A DNA stretch of 64,000 nucleotides from NCBI GenBank assembly GCA_902464405.1, contig CABQJD010000007.1, positions 1 to 64,000 of the forward strand, in the 5' to 3' direction. The position numbers were made by a program, and so were the translations under genes. Below the pieces are notes generated by a model, which saw only the letters and a program-made list of their open reading frames with translations, had not been told where the DNA came from and did no database searches. Shown here in pieces: positions 17,753 through 27,458 of the stretch. The first letter of the stretch is position 1. The number at the start of each line of letters is the position of its first letter. This DNA is from an uncultured Actinomycetaceae bacterium (GTDB lineage Bacteria > Actinomycetota > Actinomycetes > Actinomycetales > Actinomycetaceae).

Positions 17753-20700
17753 GATCTGCACACAGCGAGCTGCTCGCATTGACTGAAAAACGTGAATCAA
17801 GCTCCACAATACTCGTCTTATCTCGTTGCACCACGTGAATCCTCATCGGCGCAGACCCTGGGTATTGCCTAAGCACCTCACCTAAACGCATCATCAACTC
17901 AGGCGTGCACAGACGCTCATAGATACGGATATTCACAGGTGCATTCTCATCATATTCCACAGGAGCCAGCTCAATCGACTGCGCCGATAAGCTCACAGCA
18001 CCGTCACGTATACCGACACGCCCATGAACAATCACCACTGAATCCTGAGTGAGCAAAGAAGCTACTTTTTCATACGTCTTCGTAAAAACGTTTACTGACG
18101 TCGATCCAGTGAGATCCTCAATTTCGACAGTTGCCCACACTTTCCCGCTCTTCTTTGCAATCCGCGTCTGCACAGAAGAAATAAGCCCTGCAATCACCAC
18201 GGGCTGCCCATCAGCAATTTGTTCGTCATCGAGGAGCTGAACCACAGTCGTATCAGCCACTCTATCGAGCACTGCCGTCATATCGGAGAGAGGATGATCA
18301 GAGACGTACAGACCAAGCATTTCTCGCTCAATATTGAGCTTTTGGCGCTTCTCCCAATCGGGAAGATCGGGCACCTCAACGCTAAATGTGCACTCCTGAT
18401 CTACCCCTAAACCACCAAAGAGATCAAACTGCCCAGCAGCTTCGTTACGTTTAATAGGAACCACAGCATCAACAGCGTCTTCCATAACGCTGAGCAATGA
18501 TCGGCGCGTATTACCTAAGGAATCGAAAGCACCAGCTTTAATGAGGCACTCAAGCGCGCGTTTATTGCACACCTGCACAGGAACTTTATCTAAGAAATCT
18601 TGAAAACTCGTAAAAGCGCCTTTTTCTTCACGGGCTTGGATAATAGCATCAACAACAGCTGCCCCGACGTTTTTAACACCACTCAAGCCCACACGAATTT
18701 CATTGCCGATCGCCCAATAGTTAGCGCGAGATTCGTTCACATCAGGTACGAGAACGGCAATCCCCATGCGACGGCATTCAGCAAGATACGCAGCAATTTT
18801 ATCAACCTTGCCTTTGTTCGTTGCAAGCAGCGCTGCCATAAACTCTACAGGGTGATGCGCCTTAAGATATGCCGTTTGATAGGCAACGAGAGCGTACGCT
18901 TCTGAATGAGATTTATTAAACGCATAAGATGCAAAGGGCACGAGAATATCCCATAGCGTTTGAATACACTCGGGCGAATAACCATTCTCTCGCATGCCAG
19001 CAGCAAAACCATCAAACTGCTTCGCCAGCACATCAGCCTTTTTCTTGCCCATAGCTTTACGCAGCATATCGGCTTGCCCAAGGGAAAAACTCGCAACTTT
19101 CTGAGCAATTTTCATCACCTGCTCTTGGAATACGATAAGACCGTATGTGCCTGAGAGAATATCTTTAAGCGGTTCGGCAAGCTCAGGGTGAATCGGAGTT
19201 ATCTCCTGCAAACCAGTTTTTCGCAACGCATAGTTAGTATGCGAATTTGCACCCATCGGTCCTGGACGATAGAGCGCAGAAACAGCAGAAATATCATCAA
19301 AACAGTCTGCTCTCATCTGTTTGAGAAGAGTGCGCATGCCGCTACCTTCGAGCTGAAACACGCCCAGCGTCTCACCGCGTCCAAGAAGTTCAAATGTGAG
19401 CGGATCGTCGAGAGCCACGTTATCAATATCGGGAGCTTCAGCGCCGTTTGCCGCCACATTGAGCAAAGTATCATTGATAGTCGTGAGGTTTGATAGCCCT
19501 AAGAAGTCCATCTTAATCAGACCAAGTTCCTCGCACTGCGGGTATTCGAACTGTGTGAGCACAATATTATCTTTAGCATTGAGCATCACAGGGATAACGT
19601 CGGTGAGTGGCTCACTACTCATAATTACGGCACACGCATGCACACCAGTCTGACGCACCAGCCCCTCCAGACCAGTAGCCAGATCATAAACTTTTCGAGC
19701 ATCGCCATCACTTTCGATCAAGTTACGAAACTCTGTGGCCTCCGCATAGCGTGAATGCTCCTTATTGAACATTTCGTTCACAGGAATATCTTTACCCATC
19801 ACGGCAGGCGGCATGGCTTTCGTGAGGCGATCGCCCATCTCGAAAGGATAACCCAATACGCGAGCAGAATCTTTAAGAGCTTGTTTCGCTTTAATTGTGC
19901 CGAATGTGACAACCTGCGAAACTTTATCTTTGCCGTATTTTTCTTCAACATACTGAATAACTTCCGGGCGCCGACGATCGTCGAAATCTACATCGATATC
20001 CGGCATACTCACACGCTCAGGATTTAAGAAACGTTCAAAGAGAAGATCGTGCTTAATTGGATCAAGCTGAGTAATCCCAAGGGCATACGCCACCATCGAT
20101 CCAGCTCCCGAACCACGCCCAGGGCCAACTCTAATCCCACTTTTGCGAGCCCAATCAATATAATCTGCAACTACCAGGAAGTATCCAGGAAATCCCATCT
20201 GCACAATCACGCCCACCTCATAATCTGCGCGCGTTCGCACATGATCGGGAATAACCTCTCCAAAACGCTCGTGCAAACCCCTCTCAACTTCACGAATAAA
20301 CCACGAAGTTTCGTCTTCTCCCTCAGGCACAGGGAAACTCGGCATATAGTTCGCGCCTTCCGCCGTCGTCTGGAAACTGACGTTACAACGCTCCGCAATG
20401 AGCAAAGTATTAGCACACGCCTCAGGAAGATCCTCAAATAGACGGTTCATTTCCTCAGTTGAACGCAAATAATAGCCCTCGCCATCAAATTTAAAACGAT
20501 TAGGATCAGTGAGAGTAGATCCAGAGTTGATACACAGCATTGCGTCTTGCACATGGTTATCCTCACGCCTCACGTAATGCGAATCGTTTGTAGCAATAAT
20601 TGGTGCACCGATAGCCCGCGCTAATTCGATAAGATCCTGCTGCACGCGCTTTTCAATCTCGATGCCGTGATCCATAAGCTCTACAAAGAAATTATCTTTA

Positions 20701-21254
20701 CCGAAAATATCTTGGAGCTCACCAGCAGCCTTATACGCCTCCTCTTTCTGTCCTAAACGTAACCTCGTCTGAATTTCCCCCGACGGGCATCCAGCCGTAC
20801 CAATCAGCCCCTTATGATAGGTCTCTAGCAGATCTCTATCCATACGTGGCCATTTTCCAAACTGACCATCGAGCGACGCTCTCGAACCGATACGGAAAAG
20901 ATTATGCATACCTGTATTGTTTTCACTCAAGAGCGTCATATGCGTATAAGCACCTGAAGCAGAGACGTCATCGGCACGCTGATCGCTGCGCCCCCAGTGC
21001 ACGCGAGTACGGTCAAAACGCGAGGTGCCAGGAGTCATATATGCTTCTAAACCGATAATCGGCTTCACCCCAGCTTTTTTTGCTGTACGCCAAAAATCAT
21101 AGGCGCCAAAGAGATATCCATGATCTGTAATTGCTACAGCGCTCTGCTCCTGCGCAGCTACTTCGTTCACAAGTTTCTGAATTTTTGCAGCGCCATCAAG
21201 CAAAGAATAATCGGTGTGCACATGCAAATGAGCAAAATCGTTTGTCGCCTTCAT
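17718..21254 (-). CDS. dnaE: DNA polymerase III subunit alpha
   Basis: This 1178-aa replicative polymerase (DnaE1 type by length and content) begins with a PHP domain (HLHVHTDYSLLDG), has the catalytic aspartates in PDIDVDFDDRRR within the palm, the finger and helix-hairpin-helix regions, and a C-terminal OB fold (VVIAGLISSVQTRIAKKSGK). The ATG at 21254 is preferred over an in-frame GTG three codons upstream. The gene ends inside the 3' end of convergent zur. It follows rluD and may be read from the lspA-rluD transcript. Confidence 0.96.
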   Translation of the reverse strand: MKATNDFAHLHVHTDYSLLDGAAKIQKLVNEVAAQEQSAVAITDHGYLFGAYDFWRTAKKAGVKPIIGLEAYMTPGTSRFDRTRVHWGRSDQRADDVSASGAYTHMTLLSENNTGMHNLFRIGSRASLDGQFGKWPRMDRDLLETYHKGLIGTAGCPSGEIQTRLRLGQKEEAYKAAGELQDIFGKDNFFVELMDHGIEIEKRVQQDLIELARAIGAPIIATNDSHYVRREDNHVQDAMLCINSGSTLTDPNRFKFDGEGYYLRSTEEMNRLFEDLPEACANTLLIAERCNVSFQTTAEGANYMPSFPVPEGEDETSWFIREVERGLHERFGEVIPDHVRTRADYEVGVIVQMGFPGYFLVVADYIDWARKSGIRVGPGRGSGAGSMVAYALGITQLDPIKHDLLFERFLNPERVSMPDIDVDFDDRRRPEVIQYVEEKYGKDKVSQVVTFGTIKAKQALKDSARVLGYPFEMGDRLTKAMPPAVMGKDIPVNEMFNKEHSRYAEATEFRNLIESDGDARKVYDLATGLEGLVRQTGVHACAVIMSSEPLTDVIPVMLNAKDNIVLTQFEYPQCEELGLIKMDFLGLSNLTTINDTLLNVAANGAEAPDIDNVALDDPLTFELLGRGETLGVFQLEGSGMRTLLKQMRADCFDDISAVSALYRPGPMGANSHTNYALRKTGLQEITPIHPELAEPLKDILSGTYGLIVFQEQVMKIAQKVASFSLGQADMLRKAMGKKKADVLAKQFDGFAAGMRENGYSPECIQTLWDILVPFASYAFNKSHSEAYALVAYQTAYLKAHHPVEFMAALLATNKGKVDKIAAYLAECRRMGIAVLVPDVNESRANYWAIGNEIRVGLSGVKNVGAAVVDAIIQAREEKGAFTSFQDFLDKVPVQVCNKRALECLIKAGAFDSLGNTRRSLLSVMEDAVDAVVPIKRNEAAGQFDLFGGLGVDQECTFSVEVPDLPDWEKRQKLNIEREMLGLYVSDHPLSDMTAVLDRVADTTVVQLLDDEQIADGQPVVIAGLISSVQTRIAKKSGKVWATVEIEDLTGSTSVNVFTKTYEKVASLLTQDSVVIVHGRVGIRDGAVSLSAQSIELAPVEYDENAPVNIRIYERLCTPELMMRLGEVLRQYPGSAPMRIHVVQRDKTSIVELDSRFSVNASSSLCADLKVLLGRDCLV

Positions 21255-21323
21255 ACCTACCACTTTACAAAGCCTCTTGGATAAAAATACCGAAAAATAG
21301 AAGCACTTATCGCCTGCTTGCCG

Positions 21324-22253
21324 CTACCTGGCACATATACGCATACTATCGAGCGCGTGCTGAAGATCATACGGATAAGCAGAATGAAATTCCACAAATT
21401 CTTGGCTGCGCGGATGAATAAACCCTAAAGTCACAGCATGAAGCCACTGACGCGATAATCCGATGCACGCACTAAGCTTACTATCAGCTCCATACATATC
21501 ATCTCCCACACAAGGATGATGGATCGCAGCCATGTGCACGCGAATCTGATGAGTGCGCCCCGTCTCTAAATGCACGTTGAGCAATGCAGCTCCAGGCATA
21601 ACCTCAAGCGTGTCGTAGTGAGTGACGGAATGCTTGCCACCTTCCCCGATTGCCATTTTCCATTCGTGCCGACGATCACGCACAATCGGCGCCTCAATTG
21701 TGCCACTTAAAGGATCTGGATGCCCCTGCACGAGCGCATGATATATTTTGGTGACGGTCCTATCTCGAAATGCCTGCTTCAACGCTGAATATGCCAACTC
21801 AGACTTCGCGACCACCATACAACCCGTCGTGCCTACATCAAGACGATGCACAATTCCTTTTCGCTCAGGCGGACCATATTCGCTCAGACGCCGCCCAGAA
21901 GCGAGCAGAGCACCCAAAACATCTGGTCCTTCAAAATTAAGAGAGGGATGCGCCGCCACTCCCGCTGGCTTATCTATCACTACAAGATCATCATCTTCAT
22001 AGATGACGGCAAGCCCTTCGACAGGTGTTGGACGAGGTTCGCAGGGCGTAGGCGTCACCAACTCAATTTCAAGCAGCTGATTGGCAAGCACACGCTGCGA
22101 AGCTTTATCAACCGCACTTCCATCTACCCATACACATCCGACATCGATGAGGTTCTTAACGGAAGAACGGGATAAACCCGTCATACTTGAGAGAACAACA
22201 TCGAGCCGCTCACCCACAAAATCTGGCGGCACTGCATACACCCGTTTACTCAT
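21324..22253 (-). CDS. rluD: 23S rRNA pseudouridine synthase, RluD family
   Basis: This 309-aa protein isomerises uridines in large-subunit rRNA. It has an N-terminal S4 RNA-binding domain (ERLDVVLSSMTGLSRSSVKNLI) and the RluA-type catalytic motif HRLDVGTTGCM with the catalytic Asp, plus GRTHQIRVHMA near the C-terminus. The chosen ATG at 22253 overlaps the end of lspA by 8 bp, the standard actinobacterial lspA-rluD coupling. Site specificity (RluD versus RluC) cannot be set from sequence alone. Confidence 0.93.
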   Translation of the reverse strand: MSKRVYAVPPDFVGERLDVVLSSMTGLSRSSVKNLIDVGCVWVDGSAVDKASQRVLANQLLEIELVTPTPCEPRPTPVEGLAVIYEDDDLVVIDKPAGVAAHPSLNFEGPDVLGALLASGRRLSEYGPPERKGIVHRLDVGTTGCMVVAKSELAYSALKQAFRDRTVTKIYHALVQGHPDPLSGTIEAPIVRDRRHEWKMAIGEGGKHSVTHYDTLEVMPGAALLNVHLETGRTHQIRVHMAAIHHPCVGDDMYGADSKLSACIGLSRQWLHAVTLGFIHPRSQEFVEFHSAYPYDLQHALDSMRICAR

Positions 22254-22971
22254 GTGGGTATTCCTCTGAGCACATATCGGCATCACTGCCGCGATGCATC
22301 TTCAGACCTGTACGCACACTCTGCGCAGACGCAGTTTCTACGTACGTATCCTCCACAGGAACTCTCTGAGTATTTGGAGTAGCTTCGCTACATTTCGGCT
22401 CAGCATCACTCTTGTGAGTGCTCGCTATTTCAGCGCACTTGCTCTCACTGCACGTACTGAGATCAGAATCCTCGCTGCCTATCTGCCCAGCAGATAGCTC
22501 CTGCTGTGAGCGAGATAAGAAGAATTCCGCAAGAATAAGAGCAGCAGCTCCGGCAACAAGCTCAATATCAGCCACGTTACCTACAAAAAAATCACAGTAG
22601 TTAATGAAATCAACTACATGCCCTTGCCCATATCCAGGTGCGCGAAATAGGCGGTCAATAAGATTGCCGAGAGCACCAGCCCAAATCACACCGAGTATAA
22701 GGCGAGAAGAAAATCGACGAGAGCGCCACATTAGTATCGGAAGAGCGATACATGCTGCAAAAGCAATAAGAGTGAATATCCACGTGGTATTAGCGCCAAG
22801 AGAAAATGCCGCTCCAGAATTATAGACAAGCTCGAACGAGAGAAAGTTTCCAAGAATCATACGCTGCTGCGAACTCAATGCTGCAACTGCCCAGTTTTTC
22901 GTGATCTGATCGAGAAGCACAAGTACGCAGACGAGGAGCCACACAAGCACCAACTGTTGTTTTGTTTTCAT
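22246..22971 (-). CDS. lspA: Lipoprotein signal peptidase II with an extended C-terminal tail
   Basis: This 241-aa membrane protease removes signal peptides from prolipoproteins such as MetQ. Four membrane segments and the two catalytic aspartates are visible (Asp106 in GNLIDR, Asp135 in NVADIELV). The catalytic part ends near residue 155. After it comes an unusual hydrophilic tail of about 85 residues, rich in Ser, Glu and Thr and containing four cysteines, probably cytoplasmic. Usual LspA length is 150-200 aa. Tail function is unknown. The stop overlaps the rluD start. Confidence 0.94.
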   Translation of the reverse strand: MKTKQQLVLVWLLVCVLVLLDQITKNWAVAALSSQQRMILGNFLSFELVYNSGAAFSLGANTTWIFTLIAFAACIALPILMWRSRRFSSRLILGVIWAGALGNLIDRLFRAPGYGQGHVVDFINYCDFFVGNVADIELVAGAAALILAEFFLSRSQQELSAGQIGSEDSDLSTCSESKCAEIASTHKSDAEPKCSEATPNTQRVPVEDTYVETASAQSVRTGLKMHRGSDADMCSEEYPHE

Positions 22972-22998
22972 CACTCTCTAAGGATACACAGATATGCC

Positions 22999-23040
22999 AG
23001 ATGCCCCGAGCCAGACCATACGGTTTAGCTCGGAGCATCT
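22999..23040 (-). terminator. Hairpin between divIVA and lspA
   Basis: AGATGCCCCGAGC (22999-23011) and GCTCGGAGCATCT (23028-23040) pair over 13 bp with one mismatch, in the gap after the divIVA stop. A strong stem at this place suggests termination or processing, but there is no clear T run on the minus strand. Confidence 0.45.
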
Positions 23041-23084
23041 GAAAATTTTCACACGCGAACCATTGCCCACGCAAAGAAAAAGAA

Positions 23085-23678
23085 TTAGTTTTGCTGATCA
23101 GACGTATCGACGTTGTGGAGCAAAGATTCGAGATATCCCTTCAAACGCCCGCGATAATCGCGCTCAAAATCACGCAGATCGGAAATTTTGCGCTCCATCG
23201 CCATGCGATCTTCATCGAGTTTCGTCAGCACTGCGTTCTTGTGATCTTCTGTCTCACGAGCAATACGATCACGCTCAGCATTCATCTCATTGATGATACG
23301 CGTGCGCTCTGCCTCCGCCTCGCTAATCATGCGCGAAGATTCAGCTTTGCCGTTGGAGACGTATTCATCGTGAAGTTTCTGCGCGAGAGCCAAAACACCT
23401 GTCGCATTAGCAGCCTCACCAGAATTAGGATCAGTAAACGATTCAGCAGAATCTGACGTTGCTGGAGCGGCACTAGCAGTATGCTCAAGTTCGGTGATGC
23501 GAGCCTTTGCAGCCTGAAGCTCAGCTTCCAGATCATTCTTGCTCTTCGTCAATTGTGCGATAGTTTCTGCAACAAGATCGAGAAAATCATCTACTTCATC
23601 TTGATCATAGCCATTTTCGACACGTGGCGGTTCTTTGAAGCGCATATTGACGACGTCATGTTCCGTCAGCATAGCCAT
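23085..23678 (-). CDS. divIVA: DivIVA/Wag31-type polar growth and septum protein
   Basis: This 197-aa coiled-coil protein marks negatively curved membrane and organises polar growth in actinobacteria. The N-terminal lipid-binding region (LTEHDVVNMRFKEPP, then GYDQDEVDDFLDLV) is the family signature. A first coiled coil (about residues 35-60), an Ala/Ser/Thr/Pro-rich linker and a second, charged coiled coil follow. It lies downstream of the ftsZ-sepF-yggT group but after a gap of 650 bp, so it likely has its own promoter. Confidence 0.95.
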   Translation of the reverse strand: MAMLTEHDVVNMRFKEPPRVENGYDQDEVDDFLDLVAETIAQLTKSKNDLEAELQAAKARITELEHTASAAPATSDSAESFTDPNSGEAANATGVLALAQKLHDEYVSNGKAESSRMISEAEAERTRIINEMNAERDRIARETEDHKNAVLTKLDEDRMAMERKISDLRDFERDYRGRLKGYLESLLHNVDTSDQQN

Positions 23679-23978
23679 AGTTGTACCTCATTTTCGATAT
23701 CGGGCGCGCATTCATTGCGCGCTTTTGTACAGCACTATTATTACCACATTTATGCACTGCAATGTTAAAGACTACGAAATTTTCACAGTCTTTATATTTT
23801 TTCACATCTGCACCAAAGAAAACGGGCAAGCAAACCTTCAAGCCTTCCTCTTCATTCTCTATACACAACCTCTTGGATCATAGCTGCACAATAGCCGTCT
23901 TTTAACTGCTGTTTGAGATGCATCACGGATTGTTGCAGACGGTTTCACACTGCTATCGACAGCATTATTTGCTTTTGT

Positions 23979-24206
23979 TTATAAAGCGATCTTCCTAATA
24001 AAAGTTTGCACTAAATCCCCTCCCAGCACTAAAGATGTGCCTTTTAAAGAAGCACAGCTAATAAAATATATGCTTGTGCGATAAATGAATCCGCTATATA
24101 TTGCAGCGAGAAGAAGCACAAACCACGCTGGTTTATCTCTAAATTTGTTTAAGAAAACTTTTTGGAATCCCTCGAACTGCTCTAAATCTTTAGAGTAGAT
24201 GCTCAC
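23979..24206 (-). CDS. Possible 75-aa membrane protein
   Basis: In the 650-bp gap between divIVA and yggT, one minus-strand frame starts with ATG and encodes a peptide with a hydrophobic stretch (FVLLLAAIYSGFIYR, about residues 29-43). I see no good ribosome binding site and recognise no family, so it may be chance. The rest of the gap holds no gene; a divIVA promoter must lie in its lower-coordinate part. Confidence 0.25.
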   Translation of the reverse strand: MSIYSKDLEQFEGFQKVFLNKFRDKPAWFVLLLAAIYSGFIYRTSIYFISCASLKGTSLVLGGDLVQTFIRKIAL

Positions 24207-24330
24207 TCACAAATGCTCAGAACTTTCCATTTGTATCAGCATGCCTTCAGTGGGAGGGCAACTTCGCCGCACTCTCAGTACTTTATTACAGTTTATAGAT
24301 GCACACCTCTTATAGATACGCACCTCTACT

Positions 24331-24630
24331 TCAGCGCGCTAGCACCGCAAGAGAATATGCAACAAACTGCACAAGCTGTACAGCGAAATAGAGCACTACA
24401 AAGCCTACATCGAAGGCAATCCCACCCATACGTAGCGGAGGAATATATTTCGCAAGAAAACGAAGAGGAGGATCCGTCACAATATACACAGCACGGGCAA
24501 GTAAAAGAATAAAACCTTGCGGGCGCCAATCAGGCTTAAAAATCTGCACGAAATCGAGAATTACTCGCACAATAAGCACATACGTATAGAGCTTGCACAA
24601 CTGGAAAATAAGTACTGCTATAAAGTACAA
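24331..24630 (-). CDS. yggT: YggT family membrane protein
   Basis: This 99-aa protein has two hydrophobic regions (about residues 2-25 and 70-98) flanking the family signature around VTDPPLRFLAKYIPP. YggT proteins sit between sepF and divIVA in Gram-positive bacteria and are linked to envelope or division functions without a defined activity. It follows sepF by 15 bp in the same direction. Confidence 0.88.
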   Translation of the reverse strand: MYFIAVLIFQLCKLYTYVLIVRVILDFVQIFKPDWRPQGFILLLARAVYIVTDPPLRFLAKYIPPLRMGGIAFDVGFVVLYFAVQLVQFVAYSLAVLAR

Positions 24631-24645
24631 CTCTCACCCTAAAAT

Positions 24646-25059
24646 CTATCTCGTGAAATCGTGACTCTCATCTGAACCACGAGAATCAAGTTTCACAGAA
24701 CGCGGCGTCAAAAGGAATACATCTTCAGAAATACGCGAGAACATCCCCTCCAAGCCGAAGCACAAACCGAGAGCAAAATCGACGATACGGGCACGCTCAT
24801 CATCAGGAGCCTCAGAAAGGTTTAAAATCACTGGTAAACCTTCGCGGAACTCCACCGCAAAATCACGGATTTCTTTGTAGGAAGCAACCCACACCGTGAC
24901 GATTCGAGCAACGTCACCCTGATCTACGGAGTGTATGTGTGAGACTACTTCTTCCTCGCCGTAATAATCGCCATATTCTTCTTCGGCTTCTGGATACTCA
25001 TAGTCATCTACAGGATCAAATGCAGCCACACGACCGCTGAGTTTATCTAAAAAGCCCAT
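24646..25059 (-). CDS. sepF: Cell division protein SepF
   Basis: This 137-aa protein tethers FtsZ filaments to the membrane. An N-terminal amphipathic start (MGFLDKLSGRV) is followed by an acidic Tyr/Glu linker and the SepF core (about residues 45-125) with FREGLPVILNLSEA and RIVDFALGLCFGLEG, typical of the FtsZ-binding dimer. It lies 101 bp downstream of ftsZ; the pgeF and ylmE genes usually found between them in actinobacteria are missing. Confidence 0.94.
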   Translation of the reverse strand: MGFLDKLSGRVAAFDPVDDYEYPEAEEEYGDYYGEEEVVSHIHSVDQGDVARIVTVWVASYKEIRDFAVEFREGLPVILNLSEAPDDERARIVDFALGLCFGLEGMFSRISEDVFLLTPRSVKLDSRGSDESHDFTR

Positions 25060-25160
25060 GAGAGTACTCCCTTCGTACGCTCTTCTTACACTATTAAAAT
25101 CGGAGGCAAAGCTGCCGTATTTTCTTCGGCGTGTTGCCTACCTGCGTGACGATAAAGAGA

Positions 25161-26360
25161 TCAGTCTTCCCCAAAAAGGAAAGGAGGAATATCTAAATCT
25201 GGGCGCTTATGCTCATTTTCATCCTCAAAGACTGCCGGCACAGGATCGGGAGCAAATCCACGCGAAGCTTGCTCCTGCTGAGCAGAAAGCGGCGCTGATA
25301 CATGAGACTGGCGTGCCATATCATCTGCCGATGGCTCATCAACGTGCGGCACGGAAAGCGGCGCTGCCTCAGCGCGCTTTGCAACAGCAGGTGCTGACGA
25401 CGTGAGCAGATAATCGTTGCTCTCATCAAAACCAGCGGCAATTACCGTGACGTATACCTCATCGCCAAGAGATTCATCGGGCATAAAACCGACAATAATG
25501 TTGGCATTTGGATCCACCATCTCTTTAACGAGCTGGGCTGCTTCCCCATATTCCCTCATACCAAGATCCGTAGCAGCCTTGAACTGCATCAAAACGCCAT
25601 GCGCCCCTTCAATACGTGCTTCGAGAAGCGGTGAGTCAATAGCGTTTTCTGTAGCACGCAAACAACGATCTACTCCTGTGGCTGAACCTAGACCCATAAG
25701 GGCGGTTCCAGCATTTTTCATAATCGTTTTCACATCAGCAAAATCGAGATTAACGATGCCTGCATTCGTGATGAGATCCGAAATGCCTCTTACGCCGTTT
25801 TGCAACACTTCATCTGCCTTACGGAATGCCTCGATAATACCGATATCCGTCTCTGAATATTCAAGTAGACGGTCATTTGGAATCACGATTAGCGCATCCA
25901 CAGCATCGCGCAGTTCTGAAATACCTGAATTGGCATTGCGCATACGCTGCGAGCCTTCAAATCCGAATGGGCGGGTGACGACTCCAACTGTCAGAGCACC
26001 GAGATCGCGAGCAACTTTAGCAACGACAGGTGCCGCGCCTGTGCCAGTGCCACCGCCTTCACCTGCTGCCACAAACACCATATCGGCATCTTGGAGCGTC
26101 TCTCGAACAAGATCGATATTTTCTTCTGCCGCACGCTGCCCTACACTAGGATCAGCGCCAGCGCCCAAGCCTGAAGATACATCACGACCAATATCGATTT
26201 TTGTTTCAGCTTCAGATTTAGCCAAACTTTGGGCATCCGTATTCACCGCGATGAAATCGACACCAGCCAAGCCATCTTGAATCATACGGTCGATAGCATT
26301 GACGCCACCGCCACCAACACCCACAACCTTAATTTTGGCTGTATTTTTGAAAAAATCCAT
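25161..26360 (-). CDS. ftsZ: Cell division protein FtsZ
   Basis: This 399-aa tubulin homologue forms the Z ring. The GTP-binding signature GGGTGTG lies at residues 102-108, the T7 synergy loop in NLDFADVKTIM. After the globular part come a variable linker of about 65 residues and the C-terminal peptide PDLDIPPFLFGED that binds SepF and other partners. A 327-bp gap separates it from ftsQ and presumably holds its promoter. Confidence 0.97.
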   Translation of the reverse strand: MDFFKNTAKIKVVGVGGGGVNAIDRMIQDGLAGVDFIAVNTDAQSLAKSEAETKIDIGRDVSSGLGAGADPSVGQRAAEENIDLVRETLQDADMVFVAAGEGGGTGTGAAPVVAKVARDLGALTVGVVTRPFGFEGSQRMRNANSGISELRDAVDALIVIPNDRLLEYSETDIGIIEAFRKADEVLQNGVRGISDLITNAGIVNLDFADVKTIMKNAGTALMGLGSATGVDRCLRATENAIDSPLLEARIEGAHGVLMQFKAATDLGMREYGEAAQLVKEMVDPNANIIVGFMPDESLGDEVYVTVIAAGFDESNDYLLTSSAPAVAKRAEAAPLSVPHVDEPSADDMARQSHVSAPLSAQQEQASRGFAPDPVPAVFEDENEHKRPDLDIPPFLFGED

Positions 26361-26687
26361 CGGAGCTGCCCTCTCAAAAGCTCAAGTAATACTTGAAGTA
26401 TTTTGTGTATCCGTTCGCCCACAAGTTAGAGACGTAGGAGAAATAATTCAACAATATCGAGGGGCGTGTTGCGTAATTAGGAAAAGTTGTTAGTACACAG
26501 CACGAGATACAAGGTATATAGAGCACAAACTAGAACGCTACGCCGCAGCAAAAGCCAGATTCATCACCAAAAATTACTTCCCCACGCGCAGAAGGAATTG
26601 TATGGTGAACGCTTCGCCTCCGCCGTCTCTCTCCCCCCCCCCAGCGCAAAAGGAATCGAGGTGCGGCACCGCTATATTAAGTTACAT
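26361..26687 (-). promoter_or_regulatory. ftsQ-ftsZ intergenic region with a C10 tract
   Basis: No gene is seen. Given the tight packing upstream, this 327-bp gap is the likely site of the ftsZ promoter or promoters. It includes a run of ten C residues (26633-26642) inside a pyrimidine-rich stretch, which could vary in length by slipped-strand replication. I cannot assign -35/-10 boxes with confidence. Confidence 0.4.
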
Positions 26688-27458
26688 TCAGTGCTTTTCA
26701 TCGCGCGTCACTGGTGCAGAAGGAATTGAAACATCATAAAGATCGTGTTTTTCGGTGAGAAGAACTGCGAGAATTTTATTCTTTTGCTCACTCTCGCTTA
26801 TTGTGCCCCACTTAACTTGCGCACCGCTTTCCAAGGTAAATGTGAGTTGCTTGCTCGACGTGACTGAATATTGAGAAATCTGAGCAAGAATCGATGAATC
26901 TATCTCACCTCTTGCCTGAGCAACAACCTCCATTGCCTGAGCATTAGTAATCTCAGAATCAGCAAGAATCAGCATCGGCAGCTCTGCTTTCTGCTCATCG
27001 GGAATACGCAGCACAGAGCTATCCTCGGCAAGCGCCGTACATGCATCTCGCGTCCCCACGCACACAACAGGTATCTGCGCTGTCAGCTTCACCACTACAG
27101 TTCTCAGCAGACGCACATGAGCTTCAGCTTGAGCGACTTCAGGAATTTCCTGCAATTCTTCGGCGAGCTTCCTCATATTCATAGAAATCAGCGGCTGCCC
27201 TGCATGCTGCTCAAGCACATGATTCACATCTATGCGCTGCACAATCGAAGCGCCGTCTACACCTTCAATCACAGTGCTGCTCAGTGAGAAGCGAAAGAAC
27301 GGAGAAAAATATATAAGCCACACACCTGCGCCAACTAATGCCAGCACTCCAGCTGTGATCGCCGCTTTACGCAGCAAAACTCGGCGCTTGTGACGCTTCT
27401 TTTCACGTAAACGCTCACTGAGAGTACTCACCTCAGATATGCGCAGAGAGCTAGCCAT
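26688..27458 (-). CDS. ftsQ: Cell division protein FtsQ
   Basis: This 256-aa bitopic protein belongs to the septal FtsQLB complex. It has a basic cytoplasmic N-terminus (REKKRHKRRVLLRK), one membrane helix (about residues 34-51), a POTRA domain beginning at FRFSLSSTVIEG and a beta domain. The ATG at 27458 overlaps the murC stop by one base (TGATG), showing translational coupling. Confidence 0.92.
   Translation of the reverse strand: MASSLRISEVSTLSERLREKKRHKRRVLLRKAAITAGVLALVGAGVWLIYFSPFFRFSLSSTVIEGVDGASIVQRIDVNHVLEQHAGQPLISMNMRKLAEELQEIPEVAQAEAHVRLLRTVVVKLTAQIPVVCVGTRDACTALAEDSSVLRIPDEQKAELPMLILADSEITNAQAMEVVAQARGEIDSSILAQISQYSVTSSKQLTFTLESGAQVKWGTISESEQKNKILAVLLTEKHDLYDVSIPSAPVTRDEKH

Noticed and set aside
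25417..26280. A 287-codon plus-strand open frame
   Set aside because: It lies entirely antisense to ftsZ, has Ser/Pro/Ala-rich composition typical of a reverse-complement shadow and no ribosome binding site.
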